From positions 1-64,000 of the forward strand of contig PDPU01000031.1 of NCBI GenBank assembly GCA_002746645.1: 64,000 bases of DNA, in the 5' to 3' direction. This DNA is from Gammaproteobacteria bacterium. Lineage in GTDB: Bacteria > Pseudomonadota > Gammaproteobacteria > Granulosicoccales > Granulosicoccaceae. The notes under the pieces are model-generated. The model had not been told where the DNA came from and searched no databases. It saw only the letters and a list, made by a program, of their open reading frames with translations. This document shows, one piece after another, positions 47,273 to 56,144 of the stretch. The position numbers were made by a program, and so were the translations under genes. Each line of letters opens with the position of its first letter. Position 1 is the stretch's first letter.

Positions 47273-48112
47273 ATGTTTTCACAGTCCCCGGCCAAACCAC
47301 ACCCGAAGCCAATCCGCACACCGCGGCACAGCGAGCGTCGTGGTCGCGGGAACCGGCTGGTGTCCGCCGTCCCGAGAATTGCCCTGCTGCTTGCCGCATT
47401 GCTCGGTACCGCGCAGTCGATGGCGCTGGAGTATCAATGCTCCGTGCCGCATGACACCCGTTACATCCGTGTCGACATCCCCGGTGAAGACTCGCTCTGC
47501 GATGTCAGCGTCACCTACTCGGGCACGGGAGAGAAGCGTGTCATGTGGTTCGCGCAGAATTCTTCCGGCTTCTGCCTGGAAAAGGCCGAACAGCTTCGCA
47601 ACAAGTACACGAGCGAATGGGACTTCGACTGCCGTGACTGGCCCGACAACGACGGCGTGGCCGAACTTGACGACGTCCAGCGGCGCAGCTTCGATCAGTC
47701 CCTGCGACGGCTGCTCGACAACGAAGACCAGCGGCCGAGTGCCGTGCGGGCAATTGCCAGCCCCTCAGGCAACAAACTTGCGGTTCAGTACTTCTTCGAC
47801 GAATCCCCTTCGAGCAGCGGCAAGTCGGACCGTACCGAGCTGCTACGGATCGATGACGACGGCGCATGGCGGAGAACCCGGACGATCGACGATCTCGCCT
47901 CGCATGTCGTCAGTGACCCACCGGTCGACAGCGCGCTGATCGACAGCCTCGGGGACGACGACACGCTCGGCGTGCTGACCGTGGTGACACCGGACAATGT
48001 CGGCAGCAACATGATCTGCCGTGGCAAGCAGATGCTGCAGGCCGACGGCAATTCAGGTGAGCTTGTCGTTCGCACCCCGCACCGTTACAGCTGCGTGGCC
48101 ACGTTCCAGTAA
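47273..48112 (+). CDS. Secreted protein of unknown function
   Basis: 280 residues from ATG 47273. A basic N-terminus (KPIRTPRHSERRGRGNR) precedes a hydrophobic segment (RIALLLAALLGTAQSMA) that fits a Sec signal. The mature part has conserved-looking Cys-bearing blocks: LEYQCSVPHDTRYIRVDIPG, SSGFCLEKAEQLRNKYTSEW and a Cys in the final VRTPHRYSCVATFQ. No recognised domain. It stands alone between the DUF1501 gene and a gap without genes. Confidence 0.72.
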   Translation: MFSQSPAKPHPKPIRTPRHSERRGRGNRLVSAVPRIALLLAALLGTAQSMALEYQCSVPHDTRYIRVDIPGEDSLCDVSVTYSGTGEKRVMWFAQNSSGFCLEKAEQLRNKYTSEWDFDCRDWPDNDGVAELDDVQRRSFDQSLRRLLDNEDQRPSAVRAIASPSGNKLAVQYFFDESPSSSGKSDRTELLRIDDDGAWRRTRTIDDLASHVVSDPPVDSALIDSLGDDDTLGVLTVVTPDNVGSNMICRGKQMLQADGNSGELVVRTPHRYSCVATFQ

Positions 48113-48445
48113 GGCCGGAACCGGAATTCGAGCCGCGGACTCGCCCTGGCGTCACAGCGGCAACCGATATCCGCGTGTCCCGCGCAGACAGCCATGGCAA
48201 CCCCGACCACTCCGGCCTTGCCATCCGTCCACATTTCCGTCACGCAGCAAATGACAACGGGATCGCGCTTCGGCCGACTCGCCCGCGCACGTCGCGTACA
48301 GCCGCACAAATCCCCTTGATGAGTTCTGCATGTCGCGCCCGGCAGGCCGACATCAGCAGCACTGCCCGTGCGGGTTCCGGATCACGCCCGAAAGGCTGTC
48401 CGGACCCGGACGACACCCGCCAATGCAGAAATCAAGGTTGCCATC
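48113..48445. other. Intergenic region without recognisable gene
   Basis: Between the unknown secreted protein and the OmpA lipoprotein. It contains short GC-rich inverted repeats (TCCGG and CCGGA near 48400) but no promoter or gene I can defend. Confidence 0.5.
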
Positions 48446-49132
48446 GTGAAAAGAATCAAGCCCATTGCCCTCTGTGCCGCCCTGGTCAGTGCTGCCCTCA
48501 CTGGCTGCGCTGCAGACAATTCGCATCGTAACGCCGGTATCGGTGCAGCCGTGGGCGCGATCGCCGGTGGCGTGATCGGTCATCAGGTCCATGACGAAAA
48601 CGGCCGCTATGTCGGCGCTGCCATCGGTGCACTCTCGGGCGCTGCCGTGGGCAATTACATGGATCGGCAGAAACGCGAACTCGAGCAGAATCTGCGCGAG
48701 GAACTCCGTGACCGCGAGATCAGCATCGTCCGGCACGACGCCGAAACGCTGCGCCTCGACGTGGCCAGCGAAGCCAGCTTTGCCGTGAATCACGCCGACA
48801 TTTCACCGGACTTTCGCCACAGCCTGAACACCCTGGCCAACGTTCTCGGCAAGTACGACAAGACCGTCGTGCACATCGTCGGCCATACCGATTCCACAGG
48901 CACGCGCAGTTACAACCAGGATCTCTCCGAACGTCGTGCCGAGTCGGTCTACAGGCTGTTCCAGTCAAACGGCCTTGCCGACCAGCGTCTGCGTCACACC
49001 GGCCGCGGCGAAGACATCCCGGTTGCGACCAACGATTCGAGTGCCGGTCGCAGCCGAAATCGTCGTGTCGAGATCTTCCTGAAACCGATCGTGGAAGGCA
49101 GGCAGAGCCAAGCCTACGTCTCTCCCCGCTGA
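48446..49132 (+). CDS. OmpA-family lipoprotein (YiaD-like)
   Basis: 228 residues from GTG 48446. Signal and lipobox LTGC, a Gly-zipper region (GIGAAVGAIAGGVIGHQVH, IGALSGAAVGNYMDRQ) and a C-terminal OmpA domain with VHIVGHTDSTGTRSYNQDLS, LSERRAESVYRLF and RSRNRRVEIFLKP, which binds peptidoglycan meso-DAP. Length and order match YiaD. A frame open to 48368 lacks family similarity there. Stands alone. Confidence 0.9.
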   Translation: MKRIKPIALCAALVSAALTGCAADNSHRNAGIGAAVGAIAGGVIGHQVHDENGRYVGAAIGALSGAAVGNYMDRQKRELEQNLREELRDREISIVRHDAETLRLDVASEASFAVNHADISPDFRHSLNTLANVLGKYDKTVVHIVGHTDSTGTRSYNQDLSERRAESVYRLFQSNGLADQRLRHTGRGEDIPVATNDSSAGRSRNRRVEIFLKPIVEGRQSQAYVSPR

Positions 49133-49172
49133 ACCGACAGGCATCGGACGCGAACCGACTCTGACCGTGGAA

Positions 49173-49296
49173 AGGTGATGACGCCTGGCCTGGGTGATGA
49201 CGCCTGGCCGGGATGATCAAGCCTGCCCGGAACGCACAAGGACGGTATCACCCCTGCGTGGGATGATTCTTGCTGGGGCCTGTGACAACAGGCCCC
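49173..49296 (+). promoter_or_regulatory. 18-bp repeats and strong hairpin before the M14-like gene
   Basis: Two and a partial third copy of GGTGATGACGCCTGGCC (from 49173, and 49192) with a decayed version at about 49211. Then a perfect 9-bp hairpin GGGGCCTGT/ACAGGCCCC around GACA (49275-49296), ending 12 nt before the ATG 49308. The hairpin covers the position where a ribosome site would sit, so it could limit translation. Confidence 0.6.
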
Positions 49297-49307
49297 GAAC
49301 CCTTCCC

Positions 49308-50417
49308 ATGCCCCAGCAACCCTCAGACCTGCCGACGATCGAGTACACCGCTCCGGAAACCGCGCCCGGTCACGCCTCCGTCGACATCGACCTCGCCAGC
49401 GCCCGACCCCTGAGCAGTTTCGATCTCGGTGAAGCGTCGCTGAGCGTGTCACTGGACAGGCCCGGACGTCAGAACGGCCACCTTACCCTGCCAAGAAGCG
49501 ACTCGCGAGCCGCGATCGCACAATTGCAGATCCCGCTGACGGTACTCGTCGGCAGGAACGCGGGGCCGACGGTCCTGCTGATGGCCGGCGTACACGGCGA
49601 CGAAGCCGATGGGGTGCTCTGTCTGCAACGTCTTGCCCGCGAGATCGCCATCGACGACGTGCGCGGACGCATCATCATCGTACCGGCCCTCAATCTGCCC
49701 GCGGTACTCGAGAACCGCCGTGGCACGCAGGACGACGGCGGCAATCTCGATGGCTGTTTCCCGGGTGGCCCCGAAGGCAGCACCGGAGAGAGGCTGGCAC
49801 ACGCAACCTGTCGCCTCCTGCTGGCCGAAGCCGACCTTGTCGTCGATCTCCGCGCCGGAGGCCAGTCCCTGGCCTTTGCGCCCATGGTCGCCATCAGGCG
49901 CACCCCGAAATCCGACGCCTACACGCTGGCCGAACAGGCCATGGTGGCCTTTGGTGCACCGAACAGCGTCTACCTGCCATCGGAGCTTGCAGCTGCCGCA
50001 TTGCCCGGCCTGCTCGAGCGCGACGGTGTGGGCTATGTACAGGCCTCGCTCGGCGGTGCGGGTGATGTCACGCTCGATGCCCTGAACATTGCCTACACAG
50101 GCTGCACGAACATGTTGATCAGCCTCGGGGTACTGGCGGGAGACATGCAGCTTCGCGCCACACGCACCCTGGCCCTGCCGGGAAAGAAGGCCTGGGTCTT
50201 TGCGCCCGCCAGCGGCCTGCTGGAACCACGTGCACGCCTCGGTGCCGAGGTGTATCGCGGTGACCCTCTGGCCTGCATCGTCGATCCCGAACAGAGCGGC
50301 GGGGCGGTGAAGGTCATCGACGTCCCGCTCAACGGTGTACTGCTTGCACGGCGCGCCGGTACGCACGTACGCGCCGGTGACCTTGTCGCTCTCGTGGCCG
50401 ACGAAATCCAGCCCTGA
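49308..50417 (+). CDS. Succinylglutamate desuccinylase/aspartoacylase family, altered active site
   Basis: 369 residues, M14-type family of zinc deacylases. GVHGDEADG provides two zinc ligands (His96, Glu99). The usual Arg/Asn motif NLNR-FPG reads NLDGCFPG (residues 146-153), and the third zinc ligand in the DLH motif is Arg (VVDLRAGGQSLAF, Arg182). Two key positions are therefore changed, and the protein may be a pseudoenzyme or act on other substrates. The C-terminal domain has the GLLEPRARLGAEVYRGDPL fold of the family. It is followed 54 bp later by a GT2 gene. Confidence 0.82.
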   Translation: MPQQPSDLPTIEYTAPETAPGHASVDIDLASARPLSSFDLGEASLSVSLDRPGRQNGHLTLPRSDSRAAIAQLQIPLTVLVGRNAGPTVLLMAGVHGDEADGVLCLQRLAREIAIDDVRGRIIIVPALNLPAVLENRRGTQDDGGNLDGCFPGGPEGSTGERLAHATCRLLLAEADLVVDLRAGGQSLAFAPMVAIRRTPKSDAYTLAEQAMVAFGAPNSVYLPSELAAAALPGLLERDGVGYVQASLGGAGDVTLDALNIAYTGCTNMLISLGVLAGDMQLRATRTLALPGKKAWVFAPASGLLEPRARLGAEVYRGDPLACIVDPEQSGGAVKVIDVPLNGVLLARRAGTHVRAGDLVALVADEIQP

Positions 50418-50471
50418 TCCGCAAACGCCATCGGCTAACATGGCAGGGCCTCGAACCGCATCTGCCAGCCC

Positions 50472-51431
50472 TTGCCGGACAATCCCACCATCACTGCCGT
50501 CATCCCCACCCACAACCGGGTGGCAAGTCTGCCCTCGGCCATCGACTCGGTGCTCGGGCAGATTCTGCCGGTCGAGGAACTGATCGTCGTGGACGACGGC
50601 TCGGACGACGGTACCGCGGAGATGCTGACCCGGCGCTACGCTCAGGAAACACGTCTCAGGGTGCTGCAGCAAGCCAATCGAGGTGTGTCGGCGGCTCGCA
50701 ATCTCGCCATCCGCCAGGCCAGAGGTGACTGGATTGCGCTCCTCGACTCCGACGATCGCTGGTACCCCGGGAAACTCGAGCGACAGTTCGCTGCACTGAC
50801 TCGCGCAGAAGACCATGACGGCGAGGTCTTTCGCTTCTGTCACTGCGACGAGAACTGGACAAGGAACGGGCGTTTCGTCAACCCGAAAACCCGCCACCGC
50901 AAGCCCGGCGGCGATGTCTTTGCCGCAAGTCTGGCACTGTGTGCAATATCACCATCAGCGGCCGTCATCGCCACTTCCCTGCTCGACGAGACCGGCCTGT
51001 TCGACGAGACCCTGCCCGCTTGCGAGGACTATGATCTGTGGCTGCGCATCGCCGCACGCGAACGCGTTCTTTACGTGGACGAAAAGCTGCTGGAAAAAAC
51101 CGGCGGCCACGCCGATCAGCTGTCCAGACGCTACCCGGCAATGGATCTCTTTCGCCTGCGCGCGCAGGCGAAGCTGCTGTTGTCGGGCATTCTGGATACC
51201 TCGCAGACGACACTGACCAGAGCCAGTTTCCGGGAGCGGTTCGTCATCTACGCCAGGGGAGCGCTTCGCCGCGGGCGGAGCGATGAAGTCAGCGATCTTC
51301 TGACAGAATGGGAGTACTGCCTCGGCAACGCGAGAGAGCAGGTACGCGCGGAACTGGAAGCATTCGATGCCAGCCTGAATGCCTCCCGAACGGATCTCCG
51401 GGCAGGCGCCGGAACACACCGCAACAACTGA
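50472..51431 (+). CDS. Family 2 glycosyltransferase
   Basis: 319 residues starting with TTG 50472 (no ATG is in frame upstream of a TAA at 50436). The GT-A core has ITAVIPTHNRVASLPSAIDS, LIVVDDGSDDGT, RGVSAARNLAIRQARGDWIA and LLDSDDRWYPGKL, holding the DxD metal site. ACEDYDLWLRIAA carries the likely catalytic acidic pair. The C-terminal helical region is not recognised. The acceptor is unknown. It precedes a DUF6164 gene by 6 bp. Confidence 0.87.
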   Translation: MPDNPTITAVIPTHNRVASLPSAIDSVLGQILPVEELIVVDDGSDDGTAEMLTRRYAQETRLRVLQQANRGVSAARNLAIRQARGDWIALLDSDDRWYPGKLERQFAALTRAEDHDGEVFRFCHCDENWTRNGRFVNPKTRHRKPGGDVFAASLALCAISPSAAVIATSLLDETGLFDETLPACEDYDLWLRIAARERVLYVDEKLLEKTGGHADQLSRRYPAMDLFRLRAQAKLLLSGILDTSQTTLTRASFRERFVIYARGALRRGRSDEVSDLLTEWEYCLGNAREQVRAELEAFDASLNASRTDLRAGAGTHRNN

Positions 51432-51437
51432 TTCCAC

Positions 51438-51809
51438 ATGGCCACACTGCTGTTTCGCCTGCGCGGCGCTCCCGAAGACGAAGTCGACGATATCCAGACG
51501 CTGCTCGATGACAACAACATCGACTGGTATGCCACCGACGCGGGCAACTGGGGCATCGCCATGCCGGCAATCTGGCTCGAGAACGAGAGCGATCACCAAC
51601 GGGCACGCCTGCTGATCGATACCTATCAGCGCGAACGGCGTACGAGAGTGCGTGCGGAGCAGGCGCGCCTGCGCGCGCAGGGAGAGCTACCGACGCTGGG
51701 CAGAAAGCTGCGCGAGAAGCCGCTGGAAAGCGCCGCGATCGTCATCTTCTCCCTGTTCGTTCTGTACGTGATGATCAAGCCCTTCGTCGATCTTGCACTC
51801 GCCGATTGA
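51438..51809 (+). CDS. DUF6164 membrane protein
   Basis: 123 residues. A soluble N-terminal domain (TLLFRLRGAPEDEVDDIQTL, DWYATDAGNWGIAMPAIW) with a signature of the DUF6164 family, then a basic helix and one C-terminal TM helix (SAAIVIFSLFVLYVMIKPFV). Family function is unknown. It begins 6 bp after the GT2 gene and ends before a weak hairpin AACCCG/CGGGTT (51809-51830). Confidence 0.85.
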   Translation: MATLLFRLRGAPEDEVDDIQTLLDDNNIDWYATDAGNWGIAMPAIWLENESDHQRARLLIDTYQRERRTRVRAEQARLRAQGELPTLGRKLREKPLESAAIVIFSLFVLYVMIKPFVDLALAD

Positions 51810-51979
51810 ACCCGCGAGGCAATTCGGGTTTCCCTGTCACTGACGGGAACGGTGGTTTTCGTACCATCGTCACCGACGCGTATCGGCCGGTTTTCCAATG
51901 CACACAGAAACTGCAGAACGTGCTGGCACAGTTGTTCCTTTCAGGCTTGTAACCCCACTGCGCAACATTGCCGAATCCC

Positions 51980-52097
51980 TGACGCATGATTACAAGCACT
52001 TGATAAACAAACGTTTTCACGGATCTTTCCTGTCAGAAAAAGTGTACTATATTACATGTCACGGGTGAATGACGAGATCTTTGCGTTAACGTTAACA
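51980..52097 (+). promoter_or_regulatory. Putative promoter/operator region of the GH16 gene
   Basis: The 366-bp gap 51810-52175 is AT-rich towards its 3' end. Palindromic AAACGTTTTC lies near 52010 and a double GTTAAC-GTTAAC (52085-52096), both with the CG-centred look of LacI-family operators. ACTATATT near 52050 could be a -10 box. The GH16 ATG follows about 80 bp later. No regulator is encoded next to it. Confidence 0.4.
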
Positions 52098-52175
52098 AAA
52101 GGGGCTTCTAATGCCCCCCTTCCAGCGGCTAAGGTCGGGCTCCTCTGCTCAAAGAACTCGAAGGTCAAACCACCC

Positions 52176-53615
52176 ATGCGTTTTCTCTTCAGCCTTTCCG
52201 TGCTTGCCGTGGCAAGTATTGCAACCCCGGCACTCGCCGACAACCAGCGCCCCTCGACGGTCAACAACGTCAATGCCAGTGCCATCAACGGTTCCTCCGT
52301 TCGCGTGACGTGGAACAAGCCATGGGACAACGTCGGCATTGATGGCTACAACGTGTACCGCAACGGCAGCTATCTGAACACCGTTTCCAATACCGTTTTC
52401 GTCGACCACAACGTTTCCGATGGTCAGAGTTACCGCTATCAGATCACGGCCTTCGACCGTGCACGCAACTATTCCTCGCTCTCTTCGACCTCGGTGGCAA
52501 CGCCCGGGGGCAACTCTTCGAAAGCCGGCTCATCGGCTTCGGGTGATGCACTGAACCCGCCGTCCACCCTGTCGCACAGCAAGGAGGGCAACGGCATTCG
52601 TGTGAGCTGGGATGCACCTTCCGACGCCATTACCGGTTACAACGTCTACCGCGACAACAGTTACGTGACCACGGTGCACACCTCGAGCTTTCTCGACAAC
52701 TCGGTGCAGTCCGGTCAGACCTACCGTTACCAGGTCGTCTCACTGATCAATGACCGGTACTCGAGCAAGTCGCAGGAACACGTGGTTACCGTGGATGGTA
52801 GCGCGGGCAATGCCAATGCCAGTGCCGCCTCCTCGGACAGCGTCAGTGACATGTCCGGGGACATGTCCGGGCGCGGCGGTTCCGCCGTGCCGTCCAACTA
52901 CCGCATGGTCTTCAACGATGACTTCAACGGCTCCAGCATCGACGGCAGCCGCTGGAGTTCACGCTACCGCTGGGGACCCTGGTGGACGATCAACGGCGAA
53001 TCACAGTTCTATGTCGATACCCTGAGCGAGCCCGACTTCGGCCACAATCCGTTCAGCTTCGACGGCAACAACCTCATCATCACGGCGTCGCCGACACCCG
53101 ACGACCTGCGTTCGCGGGCGAACAACAAGCCCTACCTCTCAGGCGTGCTGACCACCTACAACAAGTTCCGCATGCGCTACGGCTACGTCGAGATGCGTGC
53201 TCGCATGCCGCGTGGACGCGGCCTGTGGCCGGCCTTCTGGCTGCTGCATCAGAACGATCACGAAAACCGCCCCGAGATCGATGTGGTCGAGATGCTGGGT
53301 CATCAGACGGCGACGACCTATCAGACCTACCACCATTACACCGGTGGCTCGTTGCAGTCGACACCGAGCTATCAGGCCTCGGGTTCCGACTACGCCAACG
53401 ACTTCCACACCTACGGCATGCGCTGGGAGCCCGGTCGCATCATCTGGTACGTCGACGGGCAGGAGACCAACCGCTACGAGAACGACAACGTCGCGAGCGA
53501 AGACATGTACCTCCTGGTCAACCTGGCTGTCGGCGGCTGGGCCGGCCAGCCCGACGGCAGCACGTCCTTCCCGGCAAGCATGACGATCGACTACATCCGC
53601 GCCTGGACGCCCTGA
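52176..53615 (+). CDS. Secreted GH16 glucanase with two fibronectin-type-III domains
   Basis: 479 residues. Signal MRFLFSLSVLAVASIATPALA, then two FnIII-like modules (VNASAINGSSVRVTWNKPWD, and SKEGNGIRVSWDAPSDA) separated by a Ser/Gly linker. The GH16 catalytic domain (about 250-479) has EIDVVEMLG at 367-375 with nucleophile Glu367 and acid/base Glu372, and RGLWPAFWLLHQND before it. Likely an endo-beta-glucanase, laminarinase or agarase type. Extracellular polysaccharide degradation. Ends before a strong terminator. Confidence 0.92.
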   Translation: MRFLFSLSVLAVASIATPALADNQRPSTVNNVNASAINGSSVRVTWNKPWDNVGIDGYNVYRNGSYLNTVSNTVFVDHNVSDGQSYRYQITAFDRARNYSSLSSTSVATPGGNSSKAGSSASGDALNPPSTLSHSKEGNGIRVSWDAPSDAITGYNVYRDNSYVTTVHTSSFLDNSVQSGQTYRYQVVSLINDRYSSKSQEHVVTVDGSAGNANASAASSDSVSDMSGDMSGRGGSAVPSNYRMVFNDDFNGSSIDGSRWSSRYRWGPWWTINGESQFYVDTLSEPDFGHNPFSFDGNNLIITASPTPDDLRSRANNKPYLSGVLTTYNKFRMRYGYVEMRARMPRGRGLWPAFWLLHQNDHENRPEIDVVEMLGHQTATTYQTYHHYTGGSLQSTPSYQASGSDYANDFHTYGMRWEPGRIIWYVDGQETNRYENDNVASEDMYLLVNLAVGGWAGQPDGSTSFPASMTIDYIRAWTP

Positions 53616-53669
53616 GAATCGTCTTGCGCCCATCGACGTAACCGTCACGCGTCGGATGTGGACGAACAG

Positions 53670-53702
53670 CCCCGGCCAGATGACATCTGGCCGGGGTTTT
53701 TT
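53670..53702 (+). terminator. Rho-independent terminator of the GH16 gene
   Basis: A 12-bp stem CCCCGGCCAGAT (53670-53681) with ATCTGGCCGGGG (53685-53696), loop GAC, then TTTTTT. It ends the GH16 transcript. Confidence 0.95.
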
Positions 53703-53799
53703 GCGTCTGCAACTCGCTCGCCGGTTTTGTGACAACGGGCCACACGACCGACCCCACCGATCCCGTAGACTTGGCGCTCCTCGATTGACGAGACTAGGG

Positions 53800-55386
53800 A
53801 TGCCTTTCCACCCCACAACGAGTCAGCTGCTGCCCTGCTGCCCTGCCGTCACGGCCCTGCTGCTGGCCAGTACGCTCGTCGGCGCCTGTGCACTGCCAAC
53901 CCCCGACGACCGGCAGGCGGCGTCCGCGCCACGTGAGGCAGGCTCGACGGAACCAGGCAACATGCACCAGAATGGCGTCTACTACGACAGCGGTGGCACG
54001 CATCGACATGCTCCGCCCGACAATGACATCGGCCCGTTGCTTGTCGAACTCGAAGCAGCATGGGAGCCTGCGCGCGAACTGGTCGAGGCCGAACTCGACA
54101 TCGCCCTTGACGATGTATCACTCGTGCTCACCACCGACGCAATCATGCTGAACGAGGTCGAGCGCGAGACGCGCCGTCTGGCAAACAGCCAGTTCACCAG
54201 TCCTCGTTTCGCCACACGCTTCACCCGACAGCTCGTCGACCAGTCGAACGGCACCTATGTGGCCCTGTACACCGCCAGGCAGAAGCGCATTCTCCTGAGC
54301 CGGCGTCTGCTCGGGCACTATCTGAACAGTCTCGACAGCTTCAACGACAGCAACACGAACGGGGACGCTCCCGGAGGCGGTGGCCTGGCCACGACCGGCA
54401 GACGCCACTCATCCCGCCACAGCGCGCTGCTGAGCCTTCTCATCCATGAACTCGTTCACGCCGCCGACGACAAGCGCCACGGCACGCACGCAAACCGCGC
54501 GCTGAACTTTCGTGCTTCCTTTGCCGAGTCCGCCACTTTCGAGGGTCATGCTCAGTACGTGACGCGCAGGATCTGCCGGCAGGAAGGCTGTCTCGACGGC
54601 CTCGAATCGCTCGACGAACTCATGTTCGGCACGGCGCGTTCTCCCAACCGCATGATGCAGCCGGTGGAAGCGATCAGTCGCAACGTGCTCGAGTATTCCT
54701 ATGTGGAGGGCGAACGTTTCATCACCGCACTGGCCGAGCGCGAAAACGGGGCAGCACTGTTGCAGACAATCCTCTCCGAACCACCGACCGACCCGATCCA
54801 GATTCTCGCGCCGGCAAGCTATCCCGACACCGCCCGCGAGAACCGGAACCAGCGGCTCGTCGACACGGCCGTCGGCACGGCCAGACACTGGCAATCGGGA
54901 AACTGGCAGATGGTGGAAACATCGCCGCTCAAGGGCGTGAACCTGCGCGCCGACCCCGCACGCCGCGAAGCGGCCATCGATGGCTTCACGCGACTGATCA
55001 CGGCCATGGTGGCAATGCAGCTCTACGACACCGATACCCCCGATGCGCCACCGGTCGAGATATCGATCCTGCAGACCGAATCGGATGTCACGGCAGAACT
55101 GTTCGCCGAGTCACTGTATCGAAACTCGATCCTCGCGGGTGCGTTACCGGGACCTGGCTGGTACACCAGTACGTTCTCGAGTCACTCATCGGTACTCAGG
55201 GCAGCCGGAACAGACTGGCCTCTGACACTGCGCCGTACCCATGTCGATGGAACACCGCCGTACCGCAGCACCATGGCCTCGGCTGGTCAGTACACGATTC
55301 AGGTGAGTGCCGCCGTTACCGATCCCGCCATGATCGAGAACTATGCCCGCCGACTGCTCTCGGCCCTGCTCGACGCGGCTACCTGA
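53800..55386 (+). CDS. Lipoprotein with HExxH metallopeptidase-like motif
   Basis: 528 residues. Signal and lipobox GAC (LVGACALP), a spacer, then a domain with LLIHELVHAADDKRH (His216, Glu217, His220) and a downstream ESATFEGHAQYV (Glu and His), the pattern of zinc metallopeptidases of the gluzincin kind. No substrate is known. The C-terminal third (VEISILQTESDVTAELFAES, RTHVDGTPPYRSTMAS) has no recognised domain. ATG 53800 follows ACTAGGG. The 3' end overlaps the convergent HNH gene by 8 bp. Confidence 0.82.
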   Translation: MPFHPTTSQLLPCCPAVTALLLASTLVGACALPTPDDRQAASAPREAGSTEPGNMHQNGVYYDSGGTHRHAPPDNDIGPLLVELEAAWEPARELVEAELDIALDDVSLVLTTDAIMLNEVERETRRLANSQFTSPRFATRFTRQLVDQSNGTYVALYTARQKRILLSRRLLGHYLNSLDSFNDSNTNGDAPGGGGLATTGRRHSSRHSALLSLLIHELVHAADDKRHGTHANRALNFRASFAESATFEGHAQYVTRRICRQEGCLDGLESLDELMFGTARSPNRMMQPVEAISRNVLEYSYVEGERFITALAERENGAALLQTILSEPPTDPIQILAPASYPDTARENRNQRLVDTAVGTARHWQSGNWQMVETSPLKGVNLRADPARREAAIDGFTRLITAMVAMQLYDTDTPDAPPVEISILQTESDVTAELFAESLYRNSILAGALPGPGWYTSTFSSHSSVLRAAGTDWPLTLRRTHVDGTPPYRSTMASAGQYTIQVSAAVTDPAMIENYARRLLSALLDAAT

Positions 55387-55933
55387 TCCAGCTTGCGTTG
55401 CGCGAAAAGCGCGAGCTCAGGAAATCCATCTGATCAGCCAGCACATCGCGATTGGCAAGGTAGAAGTATTCGTGGCGGTTGGGCGCGAAGGGCACGGCGA
55501 GGAGTTGCATGCCGACTTCCTCCGGTGCGTGATTGCCCTTGCGGTTGTTACAACGTCGACAGGCCGATACCACATTGGTCCAGATGTCACGACCACCTTT
55601 CGAGGTAGGTACCACGTGGTCCCGCGAGAGCTCGCGCGAACGGTAGTGCTCGCCACAGTAGAGACACATCTGGCGGTCACGCGCGAACAGCAGCGTGTTG
55701 TTGAGCGCCGGCGTGAAGGTGCCATCATTCACCTTGCCGCTGCAGGCAATGATCGAAGGCAATTCGATGCACGAACGCTCCCCGGCCCGGTTGTAACCAC
55801 CGTGCAGCGTGCCGATCGATGTGCCCAGCGTCCAGATCACCTGATCACGAACCAGCAGCGTTGCCGTCTGTTGCCAGGTGAGCCAGGCGATGGGAACGCC
55901 AGCCTTGTTCAGTCGTAGCACCTTGGATTTCAT
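55379..55933 (-). CDS. HNH endonuclease
   Basis: 184 residues. The HNH core has CLYCGEHYRSRELSRDHVVP, then PTSKGGRDIWTNVVSACRRC and NNRKGNH. Two CxxC pairs flank the His-containing site and probably bind zinc. The N-terminal part (VLRLNKAGVPIAWLTWQQTA) is typical of the free-standing HNH proteins related to McrA/RestEndo-like 5-methylcytosine or phage-type nucleases; its biological role is unclear. ATG 55933 is the family start; the frame is open up to 56026. It is not flanked by methylase genes. Confidence 0.9.
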   Translation of the reverse strand: MKSKVLRLNKAGVPIAWLTWQQTATLLVRDQVIWTLGTSIGTLHGGYNRAGERSCIELPSIIACSGKVNDGTFTPALNNTLLFARDRQMCLYCGEHYRSRELSRDHVVPTSKGGRDIWTNVVSACRRCNNRKGNHAPEEVGMQLLAVPFAPNRHEYFYLANRDVLADQMDFLSSRFSRNASWIR

Positions 55934-56144
55934 CGGAACTCGTAGGCTCAGAAGCCTGTCGCACAGATATACCACAAGGCTGCAACAGGCAGAAGAATCT
56001 GTCATGAAATCAGCATCGACTGTCAATGCACGGAGGCGCCATCACACCCGAAATATTCTCGTGAAACTCACTCATAAGTGACTCGAGACGGTACAATCCC
56101 CAGCCCGATATCCGAATTGTGAATTGGCGAGCCGAAGGGAGCTG

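Noticed and set aside
55379..55933. Restriction-modification or mobile element around the HNH gene
   Set aside because: No methylase, integrase, terminal repeats or att-like duplication were found beside it.
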